From Cellulomonas sp. PhB150 (GTDB lineage Bacteria > Actinomycetota > Actinomycetes > Actinomycetales > Cellulomonadaceae): 64,000 nucleotides of DNA. Positions 19,111 through 27,664 of the stretch are shown in pieces; position 1 is the stretch's first letter; the number at the start of each line of letters is the position of its first letter. A model generated the notes under the pieces. The model worked only from the letters and a program-made list of their open reading frames with translations. It was not told where the DNA came from and searched no databases. Location: positions 186,001 through 250,000 of the forward strand of contig NZ_RKHX01000002.1 in NCBI RefSeq assembly GCF_003755175.1, written 5' to 3'. The position numbers and the translations under genes are program-made.

Positions 19111-20595
19111 ATGCGGGGATCTGGACGGGCGATGGCGGCCGAGCTGGCCTGGCTGACGCATCCCGTCACGCTCGTCGGGCTCGCGCTCCTGGTGGTCAAC
19201 GACCACGTGCTCAAAGCCGCGTACGGGTCCTGGTGGACCGGCAAGCTGTCCGACGTCGCCTGGCTGGTGCTCGCGCCGCCGCTGGTGGCCGGGCTCGTCG
19301 CGCTCGCGGGCCGTGTGCTGGCTCGCGACCTCCGGCTCGGTCCCGGGGTGTGCGTCGCGGTCGTCGGCGCCGTCTTCGTCGTCACCAAGGCGACGGCCGT
19401 CGGCGCCGCGGCTGCCGCGGGGGTGCTGACGGCGCTCGCCGGCCCCAGCGTGGTGCTGGACGACCGCACGGACCTGCTCGCGCTCCCGGCACTCGGCCTC
19501 GCGCTGCTGACCGCGCGTCGCAGCGCCTCGGGCCCGGCCACCCGCCTGCGCTCCAACCTCGCCCTGCTCGTCGTCCTGCCAGTCGCCGTGCTCGCGACGG
19601 CCGCGACGAGCACCTCGGGGCCTACCGGGGCAGCCGAGGTCGGGGTGGTCGACGGGGTCCTGTGGGTGGGGGACTCGTCGGGCCACGGCGAGGGCGCCTA
19701 CTGGTACGGCACGACGGACACGGTGACCTGGGACGACATCGGGTATGGGCAGCCCGGCTCGGACCAGTTCGCGCAGGCGGGTGGCACCGCCGTCTCGGCG
19801 TGCGCCCCCGACGAGAAGCAGTGCTTCCGCGTCGGGAGCAGCGCCCTCAGCGTCGAGCGCAGCGACGACGGTGGCGCCACGTGGGCCACCGACTGGTCCG
19901 TCCCCGACGAGGACCTGGCCGAGCTGGCCGGCCGGTACGAGGGTGAGGTCCGGCCGCTGCGGACGGTCGGGGTCGCCATCCTGCCGACCGCCGACGGCTT
20001 CCGCGTCGTGGCGGCGAACGGCGGCGACGGGCTCGCCGTGCGCGACGAGGACGGCACCTGGACGCGGACCGGGTTCACCTACCGGGCCTACGACTCCCAG
20101 CCTGCGGTCCCGCTGCCGGGCGAGCAGGTCGCGATGACCTACCCGATGCCGCTGGGCGTCCTGCTCGGCCTGCTGGCTGCGATCGTGGTCGTGGTGGGGT
20201 CGCCTCGATCGACCCGGTCATCGACGGGGCGGACGACCGCGGGGCGGTGGCTCGTCGCGGGGGCAGTCGTCGTATGGCTCGTCGCGCTCGCGGCGGACCT
20301 GCAGTGGGGAGTCGTGCGAGGCCAACCCCTCGGCGCGACGATCACGCTGGGGCCGGTCGTGCCGGTGCTGCTCGTCGGCGTGCTCACGGCGCTCGCGACC
20401 GCATTGCTCGCGTGCGGGTCGGGCCTGGCCCGGGGAGCGCGGACCACCTGGTTCGCCGTCGCGACCGGGCTCGCGGTCGCCGTCGTCGTCGCCCTCGTCC
20501 CGTGGCGGCCGGCGCTGCTCGTCGCCCTGGCGGTCGCGCTCGCGGGGCTCGTCGTGAGTCGCGTCGCGCCGACCGTCGACGAGCGCGAGGCCTGA
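19111..20595 (+). CDS. Polytopic membrane protein with a BNR-like extracytoplasmic domain
   Basis: A 494-residue protein with no recognised family. About four membrane segments lie in residues 18-165, then a soluble region of about 170 residues (170-345), then about five more segments to the end. The soluble part includes SVERSDDGGATWATDW, the S-x-D-x-G-x-T-W pattern of BNR/beta-propeller repeats, and WVGDSSG. That suggests a partial beta-propeller outside the cell. ATG 19111 follows GAGGGGG; ATG 19132 is an alternative. Function unknown. Confidence 0.7.
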   Translation: MRGSGRAMAAELAWLTHPVTLVGLALLVVNDHVLKAAYGSWWTGKLSDVAWLVLAPPLVAGLVALAGRVLARDLRLGPGVCVAVVGAVFVVTKATAVGAAAAAGVLTALAGPSVVLDDRTDLLALPALGLALLTARRSASGPATRLRSNLALLVVLPVAVLATAATSTSGPTGAAEVGVVDGVLWVGDSSGHGEGAYWYGTTDTVTWDDIGYGQPGSDQFAQAGGTAVSACAPDEKQCFRVGSSALSVERSDDGGATWATDWSVPDEDLAELAGRYEGEVRPLRTVGVAILPTADGFRVVAANGGDGLAVRDEDGTWTRTGFTYRAYDSQPAVPLPGEQVAMTYPMPLGVLLGLLAAIVVVVGSPRSTRSSTGRTTAGRWLVAGAVVVWLVALAADLQWGVVRGQPLGATITLGPVVPVLLVGVLTALATALLACGSGLARGARTTWFAVATGLAVAVVVALVPWRPALLVALAVALAGLVVSRVAPTVDEREA

Positions 20596-20625
20596 GCGGC
20601 AGGCCACGCGCTCGTCGGCACGTGG

Positions 20626-21450
20626 TCAGGACTGGATGAACTCCAGCAGGTCCGCGTTGATCGTCGCGGCCTCCGTCGTCGGCATGCCGTGCGGGAAACC
20701 GGCGTAGGTCTTCAGAGTGCCGGCCGACAGGAGCTTCGCGGACAGCGGGCCCGAGTCCGCGTAGGGGACCACCTGGTCGTCGTCGCCGTGCATGACCAGC
20801 ACCGGGATGGTGATCGCCTTGAGGTCCTCGGTGAAGTCGGTCTGCGAGAACGCGACGACGCCGTCGTAGTGCGCCTTGGCGCCGCCCATCATGCCCTGGC
20901 GCCACCAGTTCGCGATGATCGCCTCCTGCGGCTCGCGGCCCGGCCGGTTGAAGCCGTAGAACGCGGTCGACGGCAGGTCGCGGTAGAAGGCGGACCGGTT
21001 GGTCGCCACCTGCTCCTGGATGCCGTCGAAGACCTCCTTGGGCAGGCCGCCGGGGTTCGACTCGGTCTTGACCATGATCGGGGGCACCGCGGCGATGAGG
21101 ACCGCCTTGGCGGCACGGCTCTCGCCGTGGCGCGCGAGGTAGTGCACGACCTCGCCTCCGCCGGTGGAGTGGCCGATGTGGACCGCGTCGTGCAGGTCGA
21201 GGTGCTCGACCAGCGCGGCGAGGTCGTCGGCGTAGTGGTCCATGTCGTGGCCGTCGCTCGTCTGGGTCGAGCGGCCGTGCCCGCGACGGTCGTGCGCGAT
21301 CACGCGGTAGCCGTGCTGGACGAAGAACATCAGCTGGGCGTCCCAGTCGTCGCTGGACAGGGGCCAGCCGTGGCTGAAGACGAGGGGCTGGCCGGTGCCC
21401 CAGTCCTTGTAGAAGATCTCGGTGCCGTCCGGGGTGGTGATCGTGGCCAT
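20626..21450 (-). CDS. Alpha/beta hydrolase, chloroperoxidase/perhydrolase type
   Basis: A 274-residue alpha/beta hydrolase of the cofactor-free haloperoxidase (non-haem chloroperoxidase) subfamily. The triad is visible: Ser in GHSTGGG (near residue 95), Asp in HGDDDQVVP and His in [21 protein letters not shown] supplies the oxyanion region. It is probably an esterase/perhydrolase acting on small acyl esters. The ATG has TGGAGG upstream, and a TACGTT -10-like box lies at 21497-21502 on the minus strand. Confidence 0.87.
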   Translation of the reverse strand: MATITTPDGTEIFYKDWGTGQPLVFSHGWPLSSDDWDAQLMFFVQHGYRVIAHDRRGHGRSTQTSDGHDMDHYADDLAALVEHLDLHDAVHIGHSTGGGEVVHYLARHGESRAAKAVLIAAVPPIMVKTESNPGGLPKEVFDGIQEQVATNRSAFYRDLPSTAFYGFNRPGREPQEAIIANWWRQGMMGGAKAHYDGVVAFSQTDFTEDLKAITIPVLVMHGDDDQVVPYADSGPLSAKLLSAGTLKTYAGFPHGMPTTEAATINADLLEFIQS

Positions 21451-21556
21451 GCCAGTCCTCCAGGTGAGCGGTGGGGCGATTCGGCTGATCAGGCCAAACG
21501 TACAAGTCGGTCACCGGCGAGCGCGCGGCCGGGAGGTAACCGGTGTGTGAACGCGA

Positions 21557-21572
21557 ACACGGGCGCTCGTGT
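21557..21572. promoter_or_regulatory. 16-bp inverted repeat in the hydrolase/symporter gap
   Basis: ACACGGGCGCTCGTGT is symmetric except for one G/T pair. It could be an operator for either divergent gene. No adjacent regulator gene identifies the binder. Confidence 0.4.
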
Positions 21573-21681
21573 GACCTCGCTCTCGTCGCCCGATTGCCGG
21601 AAGAAACTGGCGCAGACCCCGGTTGCCCCCGAAGGCCGCCGATCCCGGCCGTCGATCCCGAGTCCCCCTGGAGTCCTCGTC

Positions 21682-21756
21682 GTGAGTCCGTGGAACCTGA
21701 CCGAGCGCCGCACCGTCGACCTGCACCTGGTCGCCAGCGCGCTCTGTCGGCGGTAG
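21682..21756 (+). CDS. Short cysteine-type leader peptide upstream of the symporter
   Basis: A 24-residue open frame, GTG start, sequence ending TVDLHLVASALCRR then TAG. It fits the pattern RRxVDLxxxASALCR of the short actinobacterial leader peptides that precede sulphur-assimilation and cysteine-related genes. GGAG lies nine bases before the GTG. The stop is 42 bp before the symporter start. The penultimate region contains the only cysteine, where ribosome stalling at low cysteine could change downstream expression. Recognition of the pattern is from memory of annotated genomes; the regulatory role here is inferred. Confidence 0.65.
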   Translation: MSPWNLTERRTVDLHLVASALCRR

Positions 21757-21798
21757 CCGCACCCGCCGACCACGCGTCCCCCCACACGAAGGCTCCCC

Positions 21799-23214
21799 GT
21801 GACTGACACCACCGCCGCGCCCAAGCGCCGGCTGCACTTCCCCTCCTTCACCGTCCAGGTCCTGCTCGGCCTCGGCCTCGGCGTCCTGCTCGGCTGGATC
21901 GCCCTGCAGATGGGCGAGACCGCGGGCGGTGACCCGAACTGGCTCACGACGACGCTCGACACGATCGGCTCGTCGTTCATCACGCTGCTCAAGGCCATCG
22001 TGCCGCCGCTGGTGTTCCTCGCGATCGTCACCTCGATCGCCAACCTGCAGCAGGTGACCAACGCCGCGCGCCTCGCGTGGCAGACCCTGCTCTGGTTCGC
22101 CATCACCGCGGCGATCTCCGTCGCGGTCGGCATCGGCCTGGGCCTGCTGTTCCAGCCCGGCGCGCACTCGACCCTCAGCCCCGAGGCGGGCACCGACCCC
22201 GGCGTGAGCGCGAGCTGGCTCGACTTCCTCGACGGCCTGATCCCGGGCAACTTCCTGGGCCTGGGCGCGTCCACCGACGCCTCCGCGATCGACGGCGGCG
22301 GCATCGACGCGAGCACCTCGATCTCGTTCAACGTCCTGCAGATCGTCGTCATCGCGATCGTCGTCGGCATCGCCGTCCTGCGCACCGGCAAGGCCGCCGA
22401 CCCGTTCCTCGGCTTCACGCGCTCCGCGCTGGCCGTGGTGCAGAAGGTGCTGTGGTGGGTCATCCGCCTCGCGCCGCTGGGCACCCTGGGCCTGATCGGC
22501 AAGGCCGTCGCCACCTACGGCTGGGACCTGCTCGAGCCGCTCGGCACCTTCGCGGTGGCGATCTACGTCGGTCTCGCGATCGCGCTGTTCGTCGTCTACC
22601 CGGTGATCCTCAAGAGCAACGGCCTGCGCGTCGCGAGCTTCTTCCGCGGCGCGTGGCCGGCGATCCAGCTCGCGTTCGTGTCCCGCTCGTCGGTCGGCAC
22701 CCTGCCGCTGACGCAGCGCGTGGTCGAGCGCAACCTGGGCGTGCCGCGCTCGTACGCGTCCTTCGCGGTGCCGCTCGCGGCGACCACCAAGATGGACGGC
22801 TGCGCCTCGATCTACCCGGCGATCTCGGCGATCTTCGTCGCGCAGATCTTCGGCATCCACCTGTCGCTGACGGACTACCTGCTCATCGCGTTCGTCTCCG
22901 TGGTCGGCTCGGCCGCGACCGCGGGGCTCACGGGCGCGGTGGTCATGCTGACCCTGACGCTCTCGACGCTGGGCCTGCCGCTGGCCGGCGTCGGGCTCCT
23001 GCTCGCGATCGACCCGATCCTCGACATGGGCCGCACCGCGGTGAACGTCGCGGGGCAGGCGCTCGTGCCGACGGTGGTCGCCAAGCGCGAGGGGATCATC
23101 GACCTGGCGCAGTACGAGTCGGCCTCCGCGGAGGACCTGTTCTCGGACGACGAGCCTGCTGACGAGTCGCGCGAGGCCGGTGCCGCCGTGCCGGAGCTGG
23201 CCGGGGCTCGCTGA
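21799..23214 (+). CDS. DAACS-family dicarboxylate/amino-acid:cation symporter (possible cystine importer)
   Basis: A 471-residue membrane protein with the DAACS fold: about eight helices, re-entrant loops, the serine-rich loop AFVSRSSVGTLPLTQ and the substrate-site region TTKMDGCASIYPA ... DPILDMGRTAVNV. The family imports C4-dicarboxylates, glutamate or cystine (TcyP type) with Na+ or H+. The cysteine-type leader upstream favours cystine, but the sequence alone does not decide. The GTG at 21799 follows GAAGG. An acidic cytoplasmic tail of about 35 residues ends the protein. Confidence 0.88.
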   Translation: MTDTTAAPKRRLHFPSFTVQVLLGLGLGVLLGWIALQMGETAGGDPNWLTTTLDTIGSSFITLLKAIVPPLVFLAIVTSIANLQQVTNAARLAWQTLLWFAITAAISVAVGIGLGLLFQPGAHSTLSPEAGTDPGVSASWLDFLDGLIPGNFLGLGASTDASAIDGGGIDASTSISFNVLQIVVIAIVVGIAVLRTGKAADPFLGFTRSALAVVQKVLWWVIRLAPLGTLGLIGKAVATYGWDLLEPLGTFAVAIYVGLAIALFVVYPVILKSNGLRVASFFRGAWPAIQLAFVSRSSVGTLPLTQRVVERNLGVPRSYASFAVPLAATTKMDGCASIYPAISAIFVAQIFGIHLSLTDYLLIAFVSVVGSAATAGLTGAVVMLTLTLSTLGLPLAGVGLLLAIDPILDMGRTAVNVAGQALVPTVVAKREGIIDLAQYESASAEDLFSDDEPADESREAGAAVPELAGAR

Positions 23215-23337
23215 GCCGCTGACCGCCACGCCCCGGCTGCTGCTCTGCGCTGGTCGCCATGGTGGGGGTCGGGTTCGTGCCGTACCGGACCTTCGAGCGC
23301 CGCCGCTGGCTGTGACTCATGGCGGGCGCACAGGAAC

Positions 23338-23355
23338 CTCCGAGAGTCCTCGGAG
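23338..23355. promoter_or_regulatory. 18-bp inverted repeat before the flavocytochrome operon
   Basis: CTCCGAG and CTCGGAG are perfect 7-bp arms with a 4-bp spacer, 22 bases before the ATG at 23378. It may be an operator or an mRNA hairpin of the redox operon. Confidence 0.45.
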
Positions 23356-23377
23356 AACGGACCCGCACAGTGGTGCC

Positions 23378-24748
23378 ATGACCACGACGACACGCGTCGC
23401 CCCGCCGACGATCACGCCCCGCGCCCCGCGCTCGCCCGCGCCGCGGCGCCGGGCGTCCGCCGTGCTCGTCGCGACGTGGGTCGGGTGCCTGGCCGTCCTC
23501 GCGTTCTGGTGGCAGGGTGCCTCGCCGGCCGTCGCCGCGGCCCCCGGTGGGGCGCTCATGAGCGTGGGGGAGCTGGCCGGACTGCTCGCCTCGTTCCTGG
23601 TGTGCGCGCAGGTGCTGCTCATCGCCCGCGTGCCGTGGTTCGAGCGGTCGGTCGGGTTCGACCGGCTCGTGGCGTGGCACCGATCGCTCGGCACCACCGT
23701 CGTGCTGCTCGTGGTGACGCACGTGGCGCTGATGATCGTCGGCGGGGCGCTGCTCGACCAGGTGACCGTGTGGGCCGAGGTGCCCTCGGTGCTGCGCACG
23801 CAGCCGTACCTGTGGTGGGCGCTGATCGGGACCGTGCTGTTCCTGGCCGTCGGCGTCTCGAGCGCGCGGCTCGCGCGGCAGAGGCTGCGGTACGAGGCGT
23901 GGTTCGCGATCCACCTGACGATCTACGCGGGGATCTTCCTCGCGTTCTTCCACCAGATCGCCGGCGGGACGCACTTCGTCGCCTCCCCGTGGGCCCGCGT
24001 CGCGTGGATCCTGCTGTACTCCGCGACGGCCGGCGCGATCCTCGTCTGGCGCGTCGTCCTACCGCTGCTCGACCACCGGGCGCTGCAGCTGCGCGTCTCG
24101 GCCGTCGTGCCCGAGGGGCGTGGGCTGGTCAGCGTGTGGCTGACCGGTGCCGGGCTCTCCCGGCTGCACGCCCGCGCGGGTCAGCACCTGCTCGTGCGGT
24201 TCGTCAGCCGCGGGCACCTGGGCACGGCTCACCCGTACTCGCTCTCGATGGTCCCGACCGACGACCGGCTGCGGCTGACCATCGGTGCGCTCGGCGACCA
24301 CTCGGCGGCGGTGGCCGGCCTCCGGCCCGGGACGCGGGTGCAGGTCGAGGGGCCGTTCGGGCGGTTCACGGCCGACCGCGCCACGACCCACCAGGTGCTG
24401 CTCGTCGGTGGCGGGGCCGGCATCGGGCCCGTGCGGGCGCTCGCGGAGGACCTGGTGCTGCGCGGGCACGAGGTCGTCGTGGTGCATCGTGCGCACACCG
24501 CCGACGGGCTGGCCCTGGCCGGCGAGTTCACGCCGTCCGCGCGGCTGCGCTACGTGCCCGTCCCCGGGCGCCGCGCGCTGCTCGGCTACGACCCGCTCGC
24601 GCCCGCGCACCTGCGCGGGCTCGTGCCGGACATCGCCGCACGCGACGTGTTCGTCTGCGGACCCGAGGCCATGATCACGACCGTCGTGCGCTCCGCGCGC
24701 GCCCTCGGGGTGCCCGCGTCCGCGATCCACCGAGAGGAGATCGGCTGA
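23378..24748 (+). CDS. Ferric-reductase-like flavocytochrome (haem b / FAD / NAD(P)H oxidoreductase)
   Basis: A 456-residue membrane oxidoreductase. Residues to about 235 form roughly six helices with haem-ligand histidines in WHRSLG, VTHVALM, AIHLTIY and FFHQIAG, as in the ferric-reductase transmembrane domain. A cytoplasmic ferredoxin-reductase module follows: HPYSLSM (FAD), GGGAGIGPVRALAED (nucleotide) and VFVCGPEAM (NAD(P)H). It would carry electrons from NAD(P)H through FAD and haem across the membrane. Its stop overlaps the next gene (TGATG), whose FMN-binding protein is the probable acceptor. ATG 23378 has only a weak ribosome site. Confidence 0.88.
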   Translation: MTTTTRVAPPTITPRAPRSPAPRRRASAVLVATWVGCLAVLAFWWQGASPAVAAAPGGALMSVGELAGLLASFLVCAQVLLIARVPWFERSVGFDRLVAWHRSLGTTVVLLVVTHVALMIVGGALLDQVTVWAEVPSVLRTQPYLWWALIGTVLFLAVGVSSARLARQRLRYEAWFAIHLTIYAGIFLAFFHQIAGGTHFVASPWARVAWILLYSATAGAILVWRVVLPLLDHRALQLRVSAVVPEGRGLVSVWLTGAGLSRLHARAGQHLLVRFVSRGHLGTAHPYSLSMVPTDDRLRLTIGALGDHSAAVAGLRPGTRVQVEGPFGRFTADRATTHQVLLVGGGAGIGPVRALAEDLVLRGHEVVVVHRAHTADGLALAGEFTPSARLRYVPVPGRRALLGYDPLAPAHLRGLVPDIAARDVFVCGPEAMITTVVRSARALGVPASAIHREEIG

Positions 24749-25356
24749 TGGCTGCCCGACCGTGGCGGGGAACGCTGCTGTACGTGGGGGCGGTGGCCGC
24801 GATGGCGGCCGCCGGGATCGCGAAGTTCGCCGGCGTGGCGCCGGAGGCTGCGGCCGCCGCTCCGGCGACGGGCACGACGACGGGCACGGGGTCGTCGTCG
24901 GGTTCGGGCTCGTCCTCGGACGCGCCCTCGGACTCGTCGAGCTCCGACTCGTCCTCGGCGGCCGGGTCGAGCGACGGCGGCGCGAGCGACGGCTCGACCA
25001 GCGGCTCGACCAGCGGATCGACCAGCGGATCGACCAGCACCGAAACGGGCGGCGACAGCTCGTCGGGCTCGTCGTCCGCCGACGCCGTCACGATCGTCGG
25101 CGACGTCGAGCAGACCCGCTACGGCCCGATCCAGCTCTCCGTGACGTTCTCGGGCGACACGATCACCGACATCCAGGCGCTGCAGACGCCGAGCCGCGAG
25201 CGCGAGAGCGAGCGGATCAACCAGCAGGCCGTCCCGATGCTGACGCAGGAGGCGCTCGCGGCCCAGTCCGCGCAGATCGACACCGTCTCCGGGGCGACGT
25301 ACACCTCGCAGGGCTACGCGCAGTCGCTGCAGTCGGCCATCGACCAGAGGGGCTGA
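24748..25356 (+). CDS. Membrane-anchored FMN-binding domain protein
   Basis: A 202-residue protein with an N-terminal membrane anchor (about 10-36), a Gly/Ser/Thr/Asp-rich low-complexity linker (about 37-112) and a C-terminal FMN_bind domain. The flavinylation motif is DTVSGATY, and T184 is the expected phosphoester-FMN attachment residue. It should sit on the outer membrane face as an electron relay loaded by the ApbE encoded next. The linker contains four perfect-to-near-perfect GSTS units. Gene order flavocytochrome / FMN_bind / ApbE recurs in actinobacteria and resembles flavin-based extracytoplasmic electron transfer modules. Confidence 0.88.
   Translation: MAARPWRGTLLYVGAVAAMAAAGIAKFAGVAPEAAAAAPATGTTTGTGSSSGSGSSSDAPSDSSSSDSSSAAGSSDGGASDGSTSGSTSGSTSGSTSTETGGDSSSGSSSADAVTIVGDVEQTRYGPIQLSVTFSGDTITDIQALQTPSRERESERINQQAVPMLTQEALAAQSAQIDTVSGATYTSQGYAQSLQSAIDQRG
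24991..25038 (+). repeat. Four tandem 12-bp repeats encoding GSTS linker units
   Basis: Two copies of GGCTCGACCAGC are followed by two of GGATCGACCAGC, in frame within the FMN-binding protein. Each adds Gly-Ser-Thr-Ser to the linker. Such repeats can vary in number between strains by slippage and so change linker length. Confidence 0.9.
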
Positions 25357-25360
25357 GCGG

Positions 25361-26110
25361 GTGCGTCACCAGGAGACCGTGATGGGCATCCCGATGTCGC
25401 TGGACGTCCCGGGTGCGCGGCGCGAGGACGTGTGGGGGCTCGTGACGGACGCGTTCGAGCAGCTGCACGCGGCGAACCGGCAGTTCAGCCGGTTCGACCC
25501 GGGCAGCGAGGTCAGCCGGTACGGCCGGGGTGAGGTCGCGCCCGACGACCTGTCCGACGAGCTGCGCGAGGTGCTGGCGGTGGCCGAGCGGGCGTCGGCC
25601 GACTCGGGCGGCGCGTTCTCGGTGCGCCGGCCCGACGGCTCGCTCGACACCGACGGCGTCGTCAAGGGCTGGGCGGCGCAGCGGGCCGTCGACGTGCTGC
25701 GTGCGGGCGGGCTGAGCTCGTTCTGCCTGAACGCCGGCGGCGACGTCGCGGCGGCAGGCGAGCCCGAGCCCGGGCGCGGCTGGAGCGTCGGCGTGCGGCA
25801 CCCCGCCGACGCGGAGCGGGTGCTCGCCGTGCTCGAGGTGCGCGACGGCGCGGTGGCCACGTCGGGCCTCTACGAGCGCGGCCACCACGTGTGGGACGGC
25901 CGGACGGGGGAGACGGCCACGGAGCTGGTCGCGGCGACCGTCGTGGCCGGGGACCTGATGACGGCGGACGTCCTCGCCACGACCGTGCTGGCCCTCGGCC
26001 CGCCCGGAGTCGAGTGGGCGCACGCGCACGGCGCGGCGGCGGTCATCGCCGTGCTGCCCGACGGCCGCGTCCTGACCGGCGGCGCCGCGCGCCAGGCGGT
26101 GCCCGCCTGA
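25361..26110 (+). CDS. apbE: ApbE-family FAD:protein FMN transferase
   Basis: A 249-residue flavin transferase, short for the family because it lacks a signal peptide or lipobox. Conserved elements are NRQFSRFDPGSEVSR, the DTDGVVKGWAAQRAVD segment, LNAGGDVAAAGE and VATSGLYERGHHVWD ... LMTADVLATT near the metal site. It transfers FMN from FAD to the Thr of SGAT motifs, so the FMN-binding protein just upstream is the obvious target. GTG 25361 follows GAGGGG; an in-frame ATG lies at 25382. It is four bases from the convergent flavoprotein gene. Confidence 0.9.
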   Translation: MRHQETVMGIPMSLDVPGARREDVWGLVTDAFEQLHAANRQFSRFDPGSEVSRYGRGEVAPDDLSDELREVLAVAERASADSGGAFSVRRPDGSLDTDGVVKGWAAQRAVDVLRAGGLSSFCLNAGGDVAAAGEPEPGRGWSVGVRHPADAERVLAVLEVRDGAVATSGLYERGHHVWDGRTGETATELVAATVVAGDLMTADVLATTVLALGPPGVEWAHAHGAAAVIAVLPDGRVLTGGAARQAVPA

Positions 26111-26114
26111 CGCG

Positions 26115-27152
26115 TCAGCGGGCGAGCCGCTCGACGATCGTGCCGTACAGGCGCGGGGTCGCGGCCGCCAGGGGCACGATCCCCGCGCGCAGGGGCGAGC
26201 CCGCCGCGGCCAGCAGCCCGGACGTGAGCACCCGGTAGCTGCGCGTCGCGCGCGACCACGCGCGCTCGTACTGCGCGTTCGCCGCGGCCACGTCGGGCCC
26301 GAGCGACGCGATCGCGGCGTGCGCCTGGGCGAGGCCCACCCGCACTCCCTCGCCCGTGAGCGCGTCGACGTACCCGGACGCGTCACCCACGAGCCGCACG
26401 CGGCCGGCGGTGCGGGCCGACGTGCGCTGCCGCAGCGGCCCGGCGCCGCGCACGGGGCCGATCGTCGGCGCGCCGGCCAGGTGGCGGCGCAGCCCGGGGA
26501 ACGCGTCGAGCGAGTCGTCGTAGTCGCGGTGCGGCGGTCCGAGCAGCGCGACGCCGACCACGTCGTCGTCCACCGGCGTCACGTACGCCTCGACGTCGCG
26601 GCCCCAGTGCACCTCGACGAGGTCGGTCCACGCAGCCACCCGGAAGTGGCGCCGGATCCCGTAGCGGCGACCCGGGTGCGAGCCGCGGGGCGCGACCTCG
26701 AGGCCCAGGCCGCGTCGCACGGGGGAGTGCAGGCCGTCGCAGGCCAGGAGCCAGCGGGCGCGGATGCCGGCGCACGTGACGGCGTCCGCGTCCTGCTCGA
26801 CGGCTCCGGCCCTGCCGGTCACGATCTGCGCGCCGAGCTCGTCGGCCCGGCGCGCGAGCGCGGCCTGCAGCGTCGTGCGGCGCACCCCGCGGCCCTGCGA
26901 CGTCGCGAACAGGTGGTCGGCGACCCGTGTGCCCGACAGGTAGCGGATGCCGGCCAGGCGGTGTCCGGCGGGGTCGACACCCAGCCGCGCGAGGGCCGCG
27001 ACGGCCCCCGGCATGAGGCCCTCACCGCACGCCTTGTCCACGGGGGTCGCGCGCGGCTCGACGACCGTGACGGACAGACCGGCCAGGCGCGCCTCGATCG
27101 CGGCCGCGAGCCCGATCGGCCCGCCGCCCACGACGAGGACGTCGAGCGTCAT
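26115..27152 (-). CDS. FAD-dependent monooxygenase / geranylgeranyl-reductase-like flavoprotein
   Basis: A 345-residue flavoprotein. It has the Rossmann start VLVVGGGPIGLAAAIEARLAGL, the CGEGLMPGAVAAL motif of the geranylgeranyl-reductase/SrsC-like group, and LVGDASGYVDALTGEGVRVG for the FAD ribityl side. It is the third gene of an operon with a type III polyketide synthase and an isoprenylcysteine-methyltransferase-like enzyme, the same set as srsABC of Streptomyces griseus, where the flavoprotein hydroxylates an alkylresorcinol toward a hydroquinone. That role is inferred here. It starts with an ATGA overlap. Confidence 0.82.
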   Translation of the reverse strand: MTLDVLVVGGGPIGLAAAIEARLAGLSVTVVEPRATPVDKACGEGLMPGAVAALARLGVDPAGHRLAGIRYLSGTRVADHLFATSQGRGVRRTTLQAALARRADELGAQIVTGRAGAVEQDADAVTCAGIRARWLLACDGLHSPVRRGLGLEVAPRGSHPGRRYGIRRHFRVAAWTDLVEVHWGRDVEAYVTPVDDDVVGVALLGPPHRDYDDSLDAFPGLRRHLAGAPTIGPVRGAGPLRQRTSARTAGRVRLVGDASGYVDALTGEGVRVGLAQAHAAIASLGPDVAAANAQYERAWSRATRSYRVLTSGLLAAAGSPLRAGIVPLAAATPRLYGTIVERLAR

Positions 27153-27664
27153 GCCGTGATCGCCTGCAACGCCCGCTCCTCGGTCGGGATCCGGAAGCGC
27201 AGCAGCAGGATCGCGTTGAGGACCGTGAACGCGATCGCCGTGACCCACGCGGTGTGCACGAGGGGCAGGGCCAGGCCCTCGACCGCGACGGCCACGTAGT
27301 TGGGGTGCGCGAACCAGCGGTACGGCCCGCGGCGCACGAGCGTGGAGCCGGGCACGACGATCACCCGCGTGCTCCAGTGCCGGCCCAGCGTCGTGATGCA
27401 CCACCAGCGCAGCGCGTTGGCCGCCACCACGAACGCGAGGGCGGTCCACCCGAGGGCGGGCAGGAACGGGCGGTCGGCGGCGTGCACCTCGACGACGCAC
27501 GCGACCAGGAGGCCGGTGTGCAGCGCGACCATCGGTGGGTAGTGCCGCTGCCCGGACTCGACCCCGCCGTGCGCCAGGGCCCAGGTCACGTGCCGCTGGG
27601 ACACGACGAGCTCGGCCACCCGCTCGAGCGCGATCACCACGATCAGCCAGTCGTACGGGGTCAC
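27149..27664 (-). CDS. Isoprenylcysteine carboxyl methyltransferase-like integral membrane O-methyltransferase
   Basis: A 171-residue membrane protein with about four to five helices. The ICMT signature is visible near the C-terminus: LVRRGPYRWFAHPNYVAVAVEGLALPL, here quoted in two parts as LVRRGPYRWFAHPNY and VAVAVEGLALPL, with RIPTEERAL at the end. In srs-type operons the equivalent enzyme methylates the phenolic lipid. The GTG at 27664 overlaps the polyketide synthase stop (GTGA), which fixes the start. The substrate is probably the hydrophobic polyketide made by the upstream gene. Confidence 0.82.
   Translation of the reverse strand: MTPYDWLIVVIALERVAELVVSQRHVTWALAHGGVESGQRHYPPMVALHTGLLVACVVEVHAADRPFLPALGWTALAFVVAANALRWWCITTLGRHWSTRVIVVPGSTLVRRGPYRWFAHPNYVAVAVEGLALPLVHTAWVTAIAFTVLNAILLLRFRIPTEERALQAITA

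Larger units (their letters stand above)
21451..21798. other. 348-bp divergent intergenic region
   Basis: It separates the hydrolase from the rightward symporter. It holds a TACGTT box for the hydrolase (21497-21502), a 16-bp dyad (21557-21572) and a short leader-peptide reading frame (21682-21756). No other gene is seen. Confidence 0.7.

Noticed and set aside
23259..23315. Short frame MVGVGFVPYRTFERRRWL resembling the tail of a CorA-like Mg2+ transporter
   Set aside because: No ribosome site, only 18 codons, and no upstream remnant in the same or a neighbouring frame strong enough to call a pseudogene.
24961..25080. Ser/Gly-rich repeats considered as a CRISPR-like or VNTR array
   Set aside because: The repeats are in frame, only 12 bp, contiguous and encode a protein linker.
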